Below the pieces are notes generated by a model that saw nothing but the letters and a program-made list of their open reading frames with translations, ran no database searches and was not told the DNA's origin. The position numbers and the translations under genes are program-made. From Foetidibacter luteolus (lineage in GTDB: Bacteria > Bacteroidota > Bacteroidia > Chitinophagales > Chitinophagaceae), in assembly GCF_009650435.1 (NCBI RefSeq), contig NZ_VVIP01000065.1:80946-144945 (forward strand): a stretch of DNA of 64,000 nt. The letters are read 5' to 3'. The stretch's first letter is position 1. The number at the start of each line of letters is the position of its first letter. This document shows positions 1 to 9,678 of the stretch, piece by piece.

Positions 1-2327
1 ATCTTTTCCAGACCGGCAAGTTTTATAATACCAATGTAGCAGTAGAAGGCGGCAGTGAAAGGACTACTTTCCGCTTTGCCTATACCAACACAAAGAATAA
101 CAGCGTAATGCCGAATAACTCGTTTAAGAGAGACGTCTTCACGTTAAGGGCAACACAAAAACTAAGTAGTTTTCTAAACCTTGATGCCTCTGCATCTTAC
201 GCTACTTCCTACTCGTTAAACCCAATATTGCAAGGCGGTAATTCAAATCCCCTGTTTAGATTGGCATATTCAAACTCCCGCCACTACGATATTGGATACA
301 ACAGCACAAATTACATTGATACAATAAATGGTGGCAGATGGGGCACAACGGTTGCCAACCCCAGCCCTTATTTAAGAGGCTCTATGACAGGTGTTTTTTG
401 GAGCTATTATCAAAACAATGTGTCGCGCAGAGAAGATAATTTAAGGGCCAACCTTGACATTACAGCAACTATTACCCCATGGTTAAGTTTGTTGGTTAGA
501 GGTAACGTAAACACCATTAACACTACTGATGAAACAAAAAACAGGGGTGATGGAAGAGCGTTTCGTGTTGGCGGCTATTACCGGTTAGCGCAAAGCAGCT
601 CAAAAACAGGAAGGTTGCAAGCAGTATTATCTGCAAGTAAAGAAATTACAAATGATATAGATGGCAGCCTTTCTATCGGAGGTGAGACCAACCGCAACCT
701 GGGAGGATACTATTCCAACTCTAACACTAATGGCGGTTTTAAGATAGCAGATATCTATGCTATTTCCAACTCTGTTAATGCTGCTTCCGGCGATGCAGGC
801 AGAAATGCTGTTAGCCGCCTGGACGCGGTTTACATGTATGGCGACGCCACTTGGAGAGACCTTGTTACTATGAGCTTTAGCCTTCGTAATGACTGGAACT
901 CTAATCTTGTTTACCCTGATGGCCATGGAGATTTTAGCTATATCTATCCATCAGTTGGTTTGTCTTACATATTCAGTGAAAGCCTTAAGAAGTCTTCAGC
1001 TTTTGGTTTTCTTTCTTATGGTAAACTTCGCGGTAGCCTGGGATACACCGGAAGCGGCCCCGATATTTATAAAACGAGCGATGGCTTTGGTTATACACTA
1101 AATGGCAACTACACAAATCCTGATGGTTCGTTGGTTCCCCGGTATGGATTGAGCAGCCTTAACCTTGGTAACCAAAACTTAAAACCACAAAGAACAAGAG
1201 AGCTTGAATTCGGCGCTGAAATGAAATTCCTGAACAACAGGCTGGGCATTGATATTGCCTGGTATAAGAAGAACACTTTCAACCAGGTAATTGGCCTTCC
1301 TGCTCCCTCAGAAAGCGGTTTAAGCAGTATCGTTTTGAATGCGGGCAATATCCAAAATCAAGGCATTGAAATCAGCTTAACCGGCAGCCCGGTGAGGTCA
1401 AAGAATTTCCAGTGGAACACCACTGTTAACTTTACCAGGAACAGGAATAAAATTATTGATATTGGAAAGGAATATGGGGTAAATACTTACACACTTGATC
1501 TTGCATTTGGTGCAGATGTACAATCTCAAGCTATTGTAGGCAAAGATTATGGTACAATTGTGAGTGGTTATGCTTATGCTCTAGTACAGGACAAAGGTTC
1601 TCCTAATTACGGCAAGAAACTTCTTAAACAAAATGGTGTATTCTGGAGGTCTCAGGATATTGGCCAGGGCCAGAGAGAAATCGGCAGCATGATGGAAAAA
1701 TTCCTGATGACAAATATTCATGAATTTCGCTACAAAGACTTTAGCTTATTTGTACAAGCAGACGCCAAAGTTGGCGGCATGATGGCTTCAGCCACACACC
1801 AATATGGTTCTCAGTATGGCAGCTTTAAAAGCACATTATTTGGCAGGGATGCAGCACACGGCGGTGTTGAATGGGTAGATGATGAAGGAAGGACCCGTAA
1901 CGATGGCATCATACCTGACGGTGTTTTCTCTGATGGTATTCAATTAAACGGCGTTGACGTAAGCGGCATGAGCTATGCCGAAGCCGTATCCAAAGGTTTA
2001 ACAAAACCTATGTCCGCAGCAGCTTACTATGATGGTATTGCAAGCTGGGGTACAGGTATCCGGGAATACTCTGTTTTCGAAAACTCATGGGTATCATTGA
2101 GGGAAGTTTCTGTTGGCTATAATTTGCCCAAAAAGTTCACTTCAAAAATTAAGTTTTCGAGTTTAAGGGTTAGCCTGGTTGGCCGCAACCTTGTTTACCT
2201 GTACAACAATGCGAAAGACAACATCAACCCCGAAAGCATATTCAGCAGCAGGGCAGGCGCATTTGCGGAATACGGTGGTCTTCCGTTTATCAGAAGCTAT
2301 GGCTTTACAGTAAATGCCGGATTCTAA
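1..2327 (+). CDS. SusC/RagA-family TonB-linked outer-membrane porin, C-terminal part (5' truncated by window edge)
   Basis: The reading frame is open from the window edge (first full codon at base 3), so the gene begins upstream and the first Met at base 108 is internal. What is present is the plug-to-barrel part of a SusC/RagA porin: alternating aromatic/polar strands, a typical segment reading TTFRFAYTNTKNNSVMP, a GxEMKFLNNRLGIDIAWYKK strand, and an ending of the type SYGFTVNAGF with C-terminal aromatic residue as expected for Bam-dependent barrels. The family forms an outer-membrane complex with a SusD lipoprotein and imports glycans or peptides using TonB energy. The SusD partner follows 25 nt downstream. 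The substrate cannot be read from the sequence; the downstream genes are oxidative enzymes rather than glycoside hydrolases. The family call is secure; the N-terminal domains are unseen. Confidence 0.95.
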   Translation, partial: LFQTGKFYNTNVAVEGGSERTTFRFAYTNTKNNSVMPNNSFKRDVFTLRATQKLSSFLNLDASASYATSYSLNPILQGGNSNPLFRLAYSNSRHYDIGYNSTNYIDTINGGRWGTTVANPSPYLRGSMTGVFWSYYQNNVSRREDNLRANLDITATITPWLSLLVRGNVNTINTTDETKNRGDGRAFRVGGYYRLAQSSSKTGRLQAVLSASKEITNDIDGSLSIGGETNRNLGGYYSNSNTNGGFKIADIYAISNSVNAASGDAGRNAVSRLDAVYMYGDATWRDLVTMSFSLRNDWNSNLVYPDGHGDFSYIYPSVGLSYIFSESLKKSSAFGFLSYGKLRGSLGYTGSGPDIYKTSDGFGYTLNGNYTNPDGSLVPRYGLSSLNLGNQNLKPQRTRELEFGAEMKFLNNRLGIDIAWYKKNTFNQVIGLPAPSESGLSSIVLNAGNIQNQGIEISLTGSPVRSKNFQWNTTVNFTRNRNKIIDIGKEYGVNTYTLDLAFGADVQSQAIVGKDYGTIVSGYAYALVQDKGSPNYGKKLLKQNGVFWRSQDIGQGQREIGSMMEKFLMTNIHEFRYKDFSLFVQADAKVGGMMASATHQYGSQYGSFKSTLFGRDAAHGGVEWVDDEGRTRNDGIIPDGVFSDGIQLNGVDVSGMSYAEAVSKGLTKPMSAAAYYDGIASWGTGIREYSVFENSWVSLREVSVGYNLPKKFTSKIKFSSLRVSLVGRNLVYLYNNAKDNINPESIFSSRAGAFAEYGGLPFIRSYGFTVNAGF

Positions 2328-2352
2328 TTACTTACCTATTTAACTGATTTGC

Positions 2353-4014
2353 ATGAAAAAGAAAAAATATCTCATATATGGTGCAATGTTCCTGCTACTT
2401 GGGAACAGTTGTAAAAAAGCTGATTTTGTAGAGGACAATACTAATCCTAACATATTGTACGGAATAGAGCCACAGGAACAGTTTTTAAATACGGCTATCC
2501 AGATACACGGCCAAGACTTCGAGGCTTTCTATGATTCCTACCGCAGAATAATGCCGTGGATGCAAATGAACACTGCTCAAAACGGAAATGCCAAAACCTT
2601 TCTAAATGATGTAGGTAACTTTAATTCCCGTTATGGTATCTTCTACCCTACCTTGGGAGCGCAAATAGCAGACTTAAATGCACTCATCGCTCTAAAGCCT
2701 GAATCTGAACGTCCTGCTTATGTTCACATGGCAGCAATTGCGGAAATAGTAAAAAGCTACTATGGGTTTTACGTTTCTGACATAAACGGTAGCCTGGCTT
2801 ACAGCGAAGCTTTCCAGGGCCGCTACGGAGGAACACTCACTCCAAAATACGAATCGCAACAGGAGCTTTTCCAAATTTTTGAAACCAAGTTAAAAGAATC
2901 CATTGCAACACTAAAGGCCACTCAGCCGGTAACGCAGGTATCACTTGGTAATAACGACCTCTGGTTTAAGGGTGAGGCTGTAAAATGGGTGCGGGTTGCC
3001 AATGCCCTTCGCTTAAGAATCGCCATGCGACTGTTAAAAAGGGATGAAGCAACAGCTAAAGCAATCTTCGCTGATGTTCTGGCTGATGGCGAACAGATGG
3101 CCAGCAATGCAGATGGTTGGGTGTTGTATGCTGATGAAACGTTTACGTCCGGCGGTAACTGGGACATAACTACGTTCAGGGCTCCCAAGCCGACAGTTGA
3201 TTTTATGCTAAAAAATAGCGACCCAAGGGTTAGGCTCTATTACCAGCCTAATAACTATTCCGAAGAAAACTTTGAAATAGCCAAAGACTCTGGCCTTTAT
3301 CCGGCAAACGCTGTCTGGAATCCTAACCAATATGTCGGTGCTCCCATTAGCCCGGATGATGCCACAGGAGCTTATCAATCCTGGTTTACTGTAAAAAGAG
3401 TTTCTGCCAGCCTTAGCCTTGATACGCTTTCTTTTTTAAATTACCGCATGTGGCAACCGGCTAATAATGGCGGGGATGGTGTAGTTACACTTCCTTTGAT
3501 TACCTATGCAGATTATTGCTTTATGAGAGCAGAAATTGCGGCCCGGGGCTTAGCCTCAGGCAATGCCGAAGAATGGTATAATAAGGGTATTGAAGCCTCC
3601 ATCACTTTTTTCGATAATGCAGGCTCTATAGCAAAGTTGGCAAATTACCGGCAGTTAAGCGCCGACGAAATTGACAACTACAAAAATGCGGCCGACGTAA
3701 AATTTAATGCTGCCAAGGCTGTTGAACAAATAGCTATTCAACAGTACATTAATTTTTACAAGCAACCTAACGAAGCATGGGCTTTGTTTAAACGTACTGG
3801 CATACCCAACAAAAACACAGCTTTGGCCAATGTTGACCTGATTATAGATGCAAGCGTAAGGCAAATACCCCGCCGTGCAGCTCTTTCTATCCCTGCAGCT
3901 ACGGATCTTAATGCCGCCAACAAACAGGCAGCTTTAGACGCTATGGCGCAGGATGCCGACTTTGGCTCTGGCCCAACAGACCTCTTCGGCCGTGTTTGGT
4001 GGGATAAAAAATAA
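2353..4014 (+). CDS. SusD/RagB-family outer-membrane lipoprotein
   Basis: 553 aa. The N-terminus is a short basic signal peptide ending GNSC at Cys20, a lipoprotein signal, followed by the DFVEDNTNPN start typical of the SusD-like_2 group. Helical TPR-like content with the family signatures LITYADYCFMRAEIAARG, YNKGIEASITFF and IQQYINFYKQPNEAWALFKRTG is visible in the C-terminal half. SusD proteins sit as a lid on the SusC barrel and bind ligand at the cell surface. It is 25 nt downstream of the SusC gene, so the two are surely co-transcribed, and a strong terminator follows at once. No hydrolase or sigma/anti-sigma pair belongs to this SusCD unit inside the window, so the ligand is open. Confidence 0.95.
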   Translation: MKKKKYLIYGAMFLLLGNSCKKADFVEDNTNPNILYGIEPQEQFLNTAIQIHGQDFEAFYDSYRRIMPWMQMNTAQNGNAKTFLNDVGNFNSRYGIFYPTLGAQIADLNALIALKPESERPAYVHMAAIAEIVKSYYGFYVSDINGSLAYSEAFQGRYGGTLTPKYESQQELFQIFETKLKESIATLKATQPVTQVSLGNNDLWFKGEAVKWVRVANALRLRIAMRLLKRDEATAKAIFADVLADGEQMASNADGWVLYADETFTSGGNWDITTFRAPKPTVDFMLKNSDPRVRLYYQPNNYSEENFEIAKDSGLYPANAVWNPNQYVGAPISPDDATGAYQSWFTVKRVSASLSLDTLSFLNYRMWQPANNGGDGVVTLPLITYADYCFMRAEIAARGLASGNAEEWYNKGIEASITFFDNAGSIAKLANYRQLSADEIDNYKNAADVKFNAAKAVEQIAIQQYINFYKQPNEAWALFKRTGIPNKNTALANVDLIIDASVRQIPRRAALSIPAATDLNAANKQAALDAMAQDADFGSGPTDLFGRVWWDKK

Positions 4015-4031
4015 TCTCTTGTTTCTTCTTC

Positions 4032-4070
4032 ATAAACTCCAGGCTGCCTTTAGCCTGGAGTTTATTTTTT
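4032..4070 (+). terminator. Rho-independent terminator after SusD
   Basis: The arms ATAAACTCCAGGCT and AGCCTGGAGTTTAT pair perfectly around a GCCTTT loop and are followed by a run of six T. It closes the SusCD unit only 9 nt before the next start codon, so the following genes probably need either read-through or a promoter lying within the hairpin/start region. Confidence 0.9.
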
Positions 4071-4078
4071 CATAACTT

Positions 4079-4699
4079 ATGCGATATTTGAAACCGAACA
4101 TGTGCTGTAAAAAAAGTTATATTATCCTTTTTCTTTTAACGCTTATCCAAACGGTGTCCCCGGCACAGAACGATTCTGTTTTTAATACCAAAACCATATC
4201 CGCTGTTACTCTCATCAACACCAGCCCGCAAAAAAACATCCAACTTCAAAACGCATTTTCTACCCCCTTAACATTATTCTTTTTTCTTTCGCCTGAGTGC
4301 CCTTTATGCAAGGATTACTCTGCAACTATGAACAGTCTGCAACAACAGTATGGCGATAAAATGACAGTATATGGCATTGTTCCTGGCAAGGCTTATTCAG
4401 CCGCTGAGGTAAAAGCATTTGCAGAACAATACCATTTTAGCTTTCCCCTGCTTATTGATAAGCAACAACAGCTATCAAAATATCTAAACGCTTCAGTTAC
4501 ACCTGAAGCCATCCTGCTCAACAATCACCAACAGCTCGTATATAAAGGCGCGATAGATAACCTGCTTGAAGGCCTTGGCAAACGCCGGGTTAAAGCAACA
4601 GCAAACTATCTGCAAAATGCTATTTCCCAAACACTCAGCCACCAACCGGTGGCTATTAAAAGAACCAAGGCCACCGGCTGCAAAATAAACAACTACTAA
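4079..4699 (+). CDS. Secreted thioredoxin-fold redoxin (AhpC/TSA-like)
   Basis: 206 aa from the first Met; Met8 (4100) is an equally plausible start and gives a cleaner signal peptide (CCKK then a hydrophobic run, cleavage near SPAQ). The thioredoxin fold is shown by LTLFFFLSPECPLCKDY with the redox pair Cys74/Cys77 (CPLC) and by the cis-proline loop VTPEAILL around residue 140. These proteins act in the periplasm as thiol oxidoreductases or redox sensors; the acidic S-PEC-P context resembles the redoxins found next to cytochrome/copper monooxygenases. It ends 1 nt before the next gene, which is such an enzyme, so a role in keeping its cysteines or copper sites reduced is a reasonable inference. 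Confidence 0.85.
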   Translation: MRYLKPNMCCKKSYIILFLLTLIQTVSPAQNDSVFNTKTISAVTLINTSPQKNIQLQNAFSTPLTLFFFLSPECPLCKDYSATMNSLQQQYGDKMTVYGIVPGKAYSAAEVKAFAEQYHFSFPLLIDKQQQLSKYLNASVTPEAILLNNHQQLVYKGAIDNLLEGLGKRRVKATANYLQNAISQTLSHQPVAIKRTKATGCKINNY

Positions 4700-4700
4700 A

Positions 4701-6014
4701 ATGAAGAAACTACTTGTAATAAGTTTTTTGCTGGTTTGTGCGACAAGTATTTTGGCGCAGGAGGTTACTTATTACAAAGATGTACAGCCCATTATTGCAG
4801 GGAAATGTGCCCCCTGCCACCGCCCGGGCGAAGCAGGCCCTTTTTCGCTTCTTACGTATGACGATGTTGCCAGGCGGGCTTCCTTTATCAAGGATGTTGT
4901 TCAAAGCCGCTACATGCCACCTTGGCGTGCCGATAACAAGTATGTTCATTTTGCCAATGACCGCTCTTTATCGCAAAAAGAAATTGATGTAATTGTGAAA
5001 TGGGTGAATAATAAAGCACCAGAAGGCAAGCAAGTTGCTAAGCCTGCAGTATCAAAACCTATGCTGGAAGGAACCCAGTACAGCCGGCAGCCCGATATGG
5101 TTCTTAAAATGACTGACAGTTTTTTGGTAAAAGGTGATGGTGGTGAAAGGTTCATCGTATTCAAAATTCCTTTTGAATTGGCGGATACTGCCAATGTAGA
5201 AGCCATAGAATTTTTAAGCAACAACCGCAAACTGGTACATCATGTTAACTACGCGGTGCATGCTGTGCCCGATACGGCTGTTGACCTGTACAAAACCGAC
5301 GCCTTCATTAATCTCACAGATGATGACCGGAAAAAATTTGACCAATACCAACCTTACCGGAAAACAATCACGTACTATGGCGGATGGATACCAGGTACCA
5401 CTTACGAATCATATCCTAAGGACTTTGGCTGGGTTATGCCCAAGCGTGGTGTTATTTTAATGACTGTTCACTTTGCGCCAGGCACCGTAGACCAAAACAG
5501 TCTTAACGGCATAAACCTTTTCTTCAAAAAAACACCCATTGCCCGCAAGGTTAAGGTTATCAGCTTTGGCTCTGGCGGCATTGGCGAAAAAGATATCACG
5601 CCAACTTTTTTTATTAAGGCCAATGAAAAGAAAAGTTTCTCGCTGGATGTTATGAACCCCAGTGAAGATTTTTCCATCATGTACGTGTGGCCGCACATGC
5701 ATTATATAGGCAAAGAATATAAGGCGTATATCATCAAGCCCGGCGGCGATACGGTTAGGTTGGTGCATATACCAGACTGGGATTTTCGCTGGCAGGAAAT
5801 CTACCGTTTTCCAAAACTGGTAAGGGCGCCCAAAGGCTCGGTTATTCATATTGAAGGTTTGTACGACAATACTGCGTCCAACCCATTCAATCCGCATAAC
5901 CCGCCGCAAACAGTATGGTCGTTTGGCGATATGCAGTCAACCAACGAAATGCTAACGTTAATGATGGTGTTTTTGCCATACAAACAGGGGGATGAGAAAG
6001 TAAGCCTGGAATAG
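4701..6014 (+). CDS. Cytochrome c domain fused to PHM-like type II copper monooxygenase
   Basis: 437 aa with signal peptide (cleavage after ILAQ, residue 20). Residues 36-40 are CAPCH, a c-type haem site, followed by the MPPW motif (72-75) usual in these single-haem domains. The rest carries the ligand pattern of peptidylglycine alpha-hydroxylating monooxygenase: HH at 180-181, His257 (VHF), HMH with His332 and His334, and a Met at 417. The spacings of about 76, 75 and 83 residues resemble the CuA/CuB spacing known for PHM. Such ascorbate-dependent enzymes hydroxylate C-H bonds using two uncoupled coppers. The bacterial substrate is unknown. It is in an operon with the redoxin (1 nt gap). The haem domain could be the electron donor in place of ascorbate. 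Confidence 0.85.
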   Translation: MKKLLVISFLLVCATSILAQEVTYYKDVQPIIAGKCAPCHRPGEAGPFSLLTYDDVARRASFIKDVVQSRYMPPWRADNKYVHFANDRSLSQKEIDVIVKWVNNKAPEGKQVAKPAVSKPMLEGTQYSRQPDMVLKMTDSFLVKGDGGERFIVFKIPFELADTANVEAIEFLSNNRKLVHHVNYAVHAVPDTAVDLYKTDAFINLTDDDRKKFDQYQPYRKTITYYGGWIPGTTYESYPKDFGWVMPKRGVILMTVHFAPGTVDQNSLNGINLFFKKTPIARKVKVISFGSGGIGEKDITPTFFIKANEKKSFSLDVMNPSEDFSIMYVWPHMHYIGKEYKAYIIKPGGDTVRLVHIPDWDFRWQEIYRFPKLVRAPKGSVIHIEGLYDNTASNPFNPHNPPQTVWSFGDMQSTNEMLTLMMVFLPYKQGDEKVSLE

Positions 6015-6029
6015 TTTTTTTGATACGGG

Positions 6030-6256
6030 CTTTATCTTTCATGGCATCGTTCCTTGCGTCGCAAGCACTTCATCGTTTGGTTAGTATGGCATCTGCAGTT
6101 CGCTGCACAAGCCTTATCCTGTTGTTCTAAGCTCTTGCTATAAAAAAGCATACAAGAACAACGGGCTGCCAAAAAAGGATGCGGAACGATGCCCATTGAT
6201 ATACAGATGAATCCCGAAGTTTCGGGACGACGCAAGGAACGATGCTACGAAGGCCA
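6030..6256. repeat. Inverted pair of the GATACCAGC...GCGTCGCAA repeat family
   Basis: The 301-nt gap between the copper monooxygenase and the VCBS gene holds two oppositely oriented copies of a repeat found many times in this window. GCATCGTTCCTTGCGTCG at 6044-6061 is matched by its exact reverse complement at 6228-6245, framing about 165 bp with further hairpins (for example CCCGAAGTTTCGGG at 6213-6226). No gene is seen here. Confidence 0.8.
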
Positions 6257-6315
6257 TAGCTGGCATCAGAAAGTCAACCAAAGCCCTTCAACAAACTTAA
6301 ACCCCAATAACACGA

Positions 6316-9300
6316 ATGATTAAAACAGCCTTTAGCTTATTAGCCTGCTTTATTGCTGTGCTTGTAACAGCTCAAAAAACGGCGCCGCTTTTTACTTTAA
6401 TGGAAGAAAAGCAAACCGGAGTTGTGTTTTTAAATGAAATTAAAGAAGACGACTCGCTGCACGTAATGCGTTATGAGTACCTCTACAACGGCGCGGGTGT
6501 GGGCATTGCAGATTTTAATAACGACGGGTGGAATGATATCTTTTTTTCGGGCACTACTACGCCTAATAAGCTTTTCTTAAATAAACAGAATTTTCAGTTT
6601 ACAGATGTTACAAAACAAGCCGAGGTTGCAGGCAATGGCACCTGGGCAACCGGCGTAAGCATTGCCGATGTTAACGGAGATGGTTTATGGGACATTTATG
6701 TTTGCCACTCCGGCTATTACCATAACCCGCAACAATTAAGCAACGAGTTATATATTAACCAGGGCGTACAAAACAATGTGCCTGTATTTAAGGAAATGGC
6801 TGCCGCTTATGGATTAGATGCTCCAGGTACACAATCTACGCAGGCAGCTTTTTTTGATTACGATAATGATGGCGACCTGGATATGTTTTTGCTAAACCAT
6901 TCTAATCACTCTATTGACCCTTTTCTTAACACGCGGAAAATAAGGGCAACTCCCAATTTCAATTTCGGAAACAGGCTCTTTCGTAATGACAGGGACGCTA
7001 ATGGAAACATGCATTTTACCGATGTTACTTTGGCGGCGGGCATTATCAACAATGCCATCAACTTTGGCCTTAGCGTTACTATAAGCGATGTTAACCGGGA
7101 TGGCTGGCCGGATATTTACACCACCAGCGATTATACGGAAAGAGATTGCTTTTACATTAATAACCGCAACGGAACTTTTACTGAATCATTAAGCAAATCT
7201 TTCACCCATATTTCAAAGTATTCCATGGGCGCCGATATAGCGGACTATAACAACGACGGCAGGCCGGATGTATTTACACTGGATATGCTGCCGGAGGATA
7301 ACCACCGCCAGAAGTTATTGAAGGGCCCTGATGAATACGATAAATATCACCTGCTGCTGGATAGTGGTTATTACCATCAGCAAATGCGTAACATGCTGCA
7401 ATTGAACGAAGGGCAGGATATGATGGGCAATACCCGGTTTAGTGAGATTGGCCAATTGGCTGGCGTATCTAACACAGACTGGAGCTGGGCGGGTTTGTTT
7501 GCTGATTTTGACAACGATGGCTGGAAAGACCTGTTTATAAGCAACGGTTACCTGCGGGATTTTACAGATATGGATTTTTTAAAGTACACCGTAGCCGATG
7601 CAAAGATTGCCGCTGCGAAAGAAGGCCATCAAAACTTCCAGACTTTTGACCTGGTAAGAAAGATGCCCTCGAACAAATTGAACAATTATATTTTTCAGAA
7701 TAACCACCAACTTGGTTTTAGCAATATGACCAGGGAATGGGGCTTTGAAAAACCCAGTGTTTCGAATGCCGCGGCCTATGCAGACCTGGACAATGATGGT
7801 GACCTTGACCTTGTAATTTGTAATAACAATGAACCAGCTTTACTCTATCGCAATAACACGAATACTTCGAGGCCTGTACACTTTGTTAAACTGCGCCTTA
7901 GTGGCGAAGGAGCTAACGCAAAAGCCTTTGGCGCAACAGTAACCATAACAACATCAGATGGCAAAACACAATACCAGGAATTGTACCCGGTACGTGGTTA
8001 TCAGTCAACCGTTGCACCGGAACTGTTATTTGGTTTAAGCAACCAGCAAACCCTGCAGCAAATAAAGATTGTATGGTCCGGCAAAAAGGAAACGCTGCTA
8101 ACCAACATTAAAGTTGATACGATTCTTAACATACAGCAAACAACGGCTTCAATAACAACTTCAACAGCCCGGGCCAGCCAGCCGTTTTTTCAGGATGTAA
8201 CGTCAGCATCCGGCCTGCATTTCAGGCATACTGAAAACGATTTTGTTGATTTTAAAGATGAGGTATTGCTGCCATACCAGCTATCCAAACAAGGCCCTGC
8301 AATGGCCAAGGCAGACGTTAACGGGGATGGCCTGGAAGACCTGTTTTTTGGCGGCGCCATCAATCAGCCGGGTATGCTTTTCCTGCAAAACGAGGGTGGC
8401 GATTTTCGTATAGCTGCATCTAACCCGTGGCTAATTGATTCGGCGAACGAGGATGTAAATGCTTTATTCTTCGATGCGGATAAAGATGGTGACCAGGACC
8501 TTTATGTGGTGAGTGGCGGAAACGAATATGGCGATGGCTCGCCGGAATATGCCGACCGGCTTTATCTTAACGATGGCAAAGGGAATTTTCAAAAGGCAAA
8601 TACCGCATTGCCCGATATGTTAAGCAGCAAGAAAGCTGTAGCAGCCGGTGATTTTGACAATGACGGCGACCTTGACTTATTTGTAGGGGGCCAAAGTATA
8701 CCAGGCTCGTTTCCACTGGCGGCCAAAAGCTATCTGCTGCGCAACGACAGTAAAGACGGCAACGTAACTTTTACTGATGTAACCACTGATATAACCAATA
8801 ACCTGCGTGAAGCAGGCATGGTTAATATAGCTCAGTGGGTTGACCTTGATAATGACAACTATCCAGAACTGCTGATCGGCGGCGACTGGATGAACATCTT
8901 GCTTTTTAAGAATACTAAAGGCAGGTTAGAAGATATTTCTAAAAAGGCCGGCATTGAACATTTGAGCGGCATGTGGTCTGCCATTAAAGCAACGGATATA
9001 GACGGAGACGGCGATACGGATTTTATTTTGGGCAACTGTGGCTACAACAACCAGTTTAAAGCAAGTAAAGAGCAGCCTGTTACTTTATATGCTTATGACT
9101 TTGATGATAATGGTACAATAGACCCCATCATGTGTTACTACATACAAGGCAAGAGTTATCCAATGGCGTCAAGGGACGAATTGCTGGACCAGGTAGTTCC
9201 TTTAAAAAAGAAGTTTGTGAAGTATAAAGATTATGCTGATGCAACGATAGAAAAGATTTTTCCTTCAACTAAAATAAGCGATGCCCGTCAATACAAATGC

Positions 9301-9678
9301 AACGAACTGGCTTCAGGGATTTTGTACAATAACGGCAACCTGCAGTTTAGTTTTACAGCTTTACCTATTGAAGCCCAGTTTTCCCGGGTGTATGGTGCTG
9401 TTGCTGATGATTTTGACAAAGACGGCATAAAAGACATTTTAATCAGCGGTAACTTTTTTCCTTACCGTGTGCAACTCGGCCGCTGTGATGCAGGCCTTGG
9501 CATGTTGCTCAAGGGTAATAGAGACAAAACTTTTACCGCAGTTGACCCAACCCTGAGCGGCTGTTATGCAGATGGCGACATAAGAGCTATGGATACATTG
9601 AAAAATAAATCCGGAGATACATTGATTATTATAGGTAAGAATGATGCTGCCGTTCAGGTTTTAAAACTAACTAAATGA
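6316..9678 (+). CDS. Secreted VCBS/FG-GAP repeat protein with central ASPIC/UnbV domain
   Basis: 1120 aa, signal peptide ending VTAQ (residue 20). Two blocks of FG-GAP/VCBS repeats carry calcium-loop motifs such as DFNNDGWNDIFF, DVNGDGLWDIYV, DYDNDGDLDMFL, DLDNDGDLDLVI and DADKDGDQDLYV. Between them, at about residues 520-605, is an ASPIC/UnbV domain (RLSGEGANAKAFGATVTI, then VRGYQSTVAPELLFGL and IKIVWSGKKETLL). The second block runs from about 625 to the end. The fold is a beta-propeller pair resembling the N-terminal headpiece of integrins; the family (CRTAC1-like) is common in Bacteroidota surface proteomes but lacks an established function. It overlaps the next gene by 4 nt, tying it tightly to the haloperoxidase-like enzyme. 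Confidence 0.93.
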   Translation: MIKTAFSLLACFIAVLVTAQKTAPLFTLMEEKQTGVVFLNEIKEDDSLHVMRYEYLYNGAGVGIADFNNDGWNDIFFSGTTTPNKLFLNKQNFQFTDVTKQAEVAGNGTWATGVSIADVNGDGLWDIYVCHSGYYHNPQQLSNELYINQGVQNNVPVFKEMAAAYGLDAPGTQSTQAAFFDYDNDGDLDMFLLNHSNHSIDPFLNTRKIRATPNFNFGNRLFRNDRDANGNMHFTDVTLAAGIINNAINFGLSVTISDVNRDGWPDIYTTSDYTERDCFYINNRNGTFTESLSKSFTHISKYSMGADIADYNNDGRPDVFTLDMLPEDNHRQKLLKGPDEYDKYHLLLDSGYYHQQMRNMLQLNEGQDMMGNTRFSEIGQLAGVSNTDWSWAGLFADFDNDGWKDLFISNGYLRDFTDMDFLKYTVADAKIAAAKEGHQNFQTFDLVRKMPSNKLNNYIFQNNHQLGFSNMTREWGFEKPSVSNAAAYADLDNDGDLDLVICNNNEPALLYRNNTNTSRPVHFVKLRLSGEGANAKAFGATVTITTSDGKTQYQELYPVRGYQSTVAPELLFGLSNQQTLQQIKIVWSGKKETLLTNIKVDTILNIQQTTASITTSTARASQPFFQDVTSASGLHFRHTENDFVDFKDEVLLPYQLSKQGPAMAKADVNGDGLEDLFFGGAINQPGMLFLQNEGGDFRIAASNPWLIDSANEDVNALFFDADKDGDQDLYVVSGGNEYGDGSPEYADRLYLNDGKGNFQKANTALPDMLSSKKAVAAGDFDNDGDLDLFVGGQSIPGSFPLAAKSYLLRNDSKDGNVTFTDVTTDITNNLREAGMVNIAQWVDLDNDNYPELLIGGDWMNILLFKNTKGRLEDISKKAGIEHLSGMWSAIKATDIDGDGDTDFILGNCGYNNQFKASKEQPVTLYAYDFDDNGTIDPIMCYYIQGKSYPMASRDELLDQVVPLKKKFVKYKDYADATIEKIFPSTKISDARQYKCNELASGILYNNGNLQFSFTALPIEAQFSRVYGAVADDFDKDGIKDILISGNFFPYRVQLGRCDAGLGMLLKGNRDKTFTAVDPTLSGCYADGDIRAMDTLKNKSGDTLIIIGKNDAAVQVLKLTK

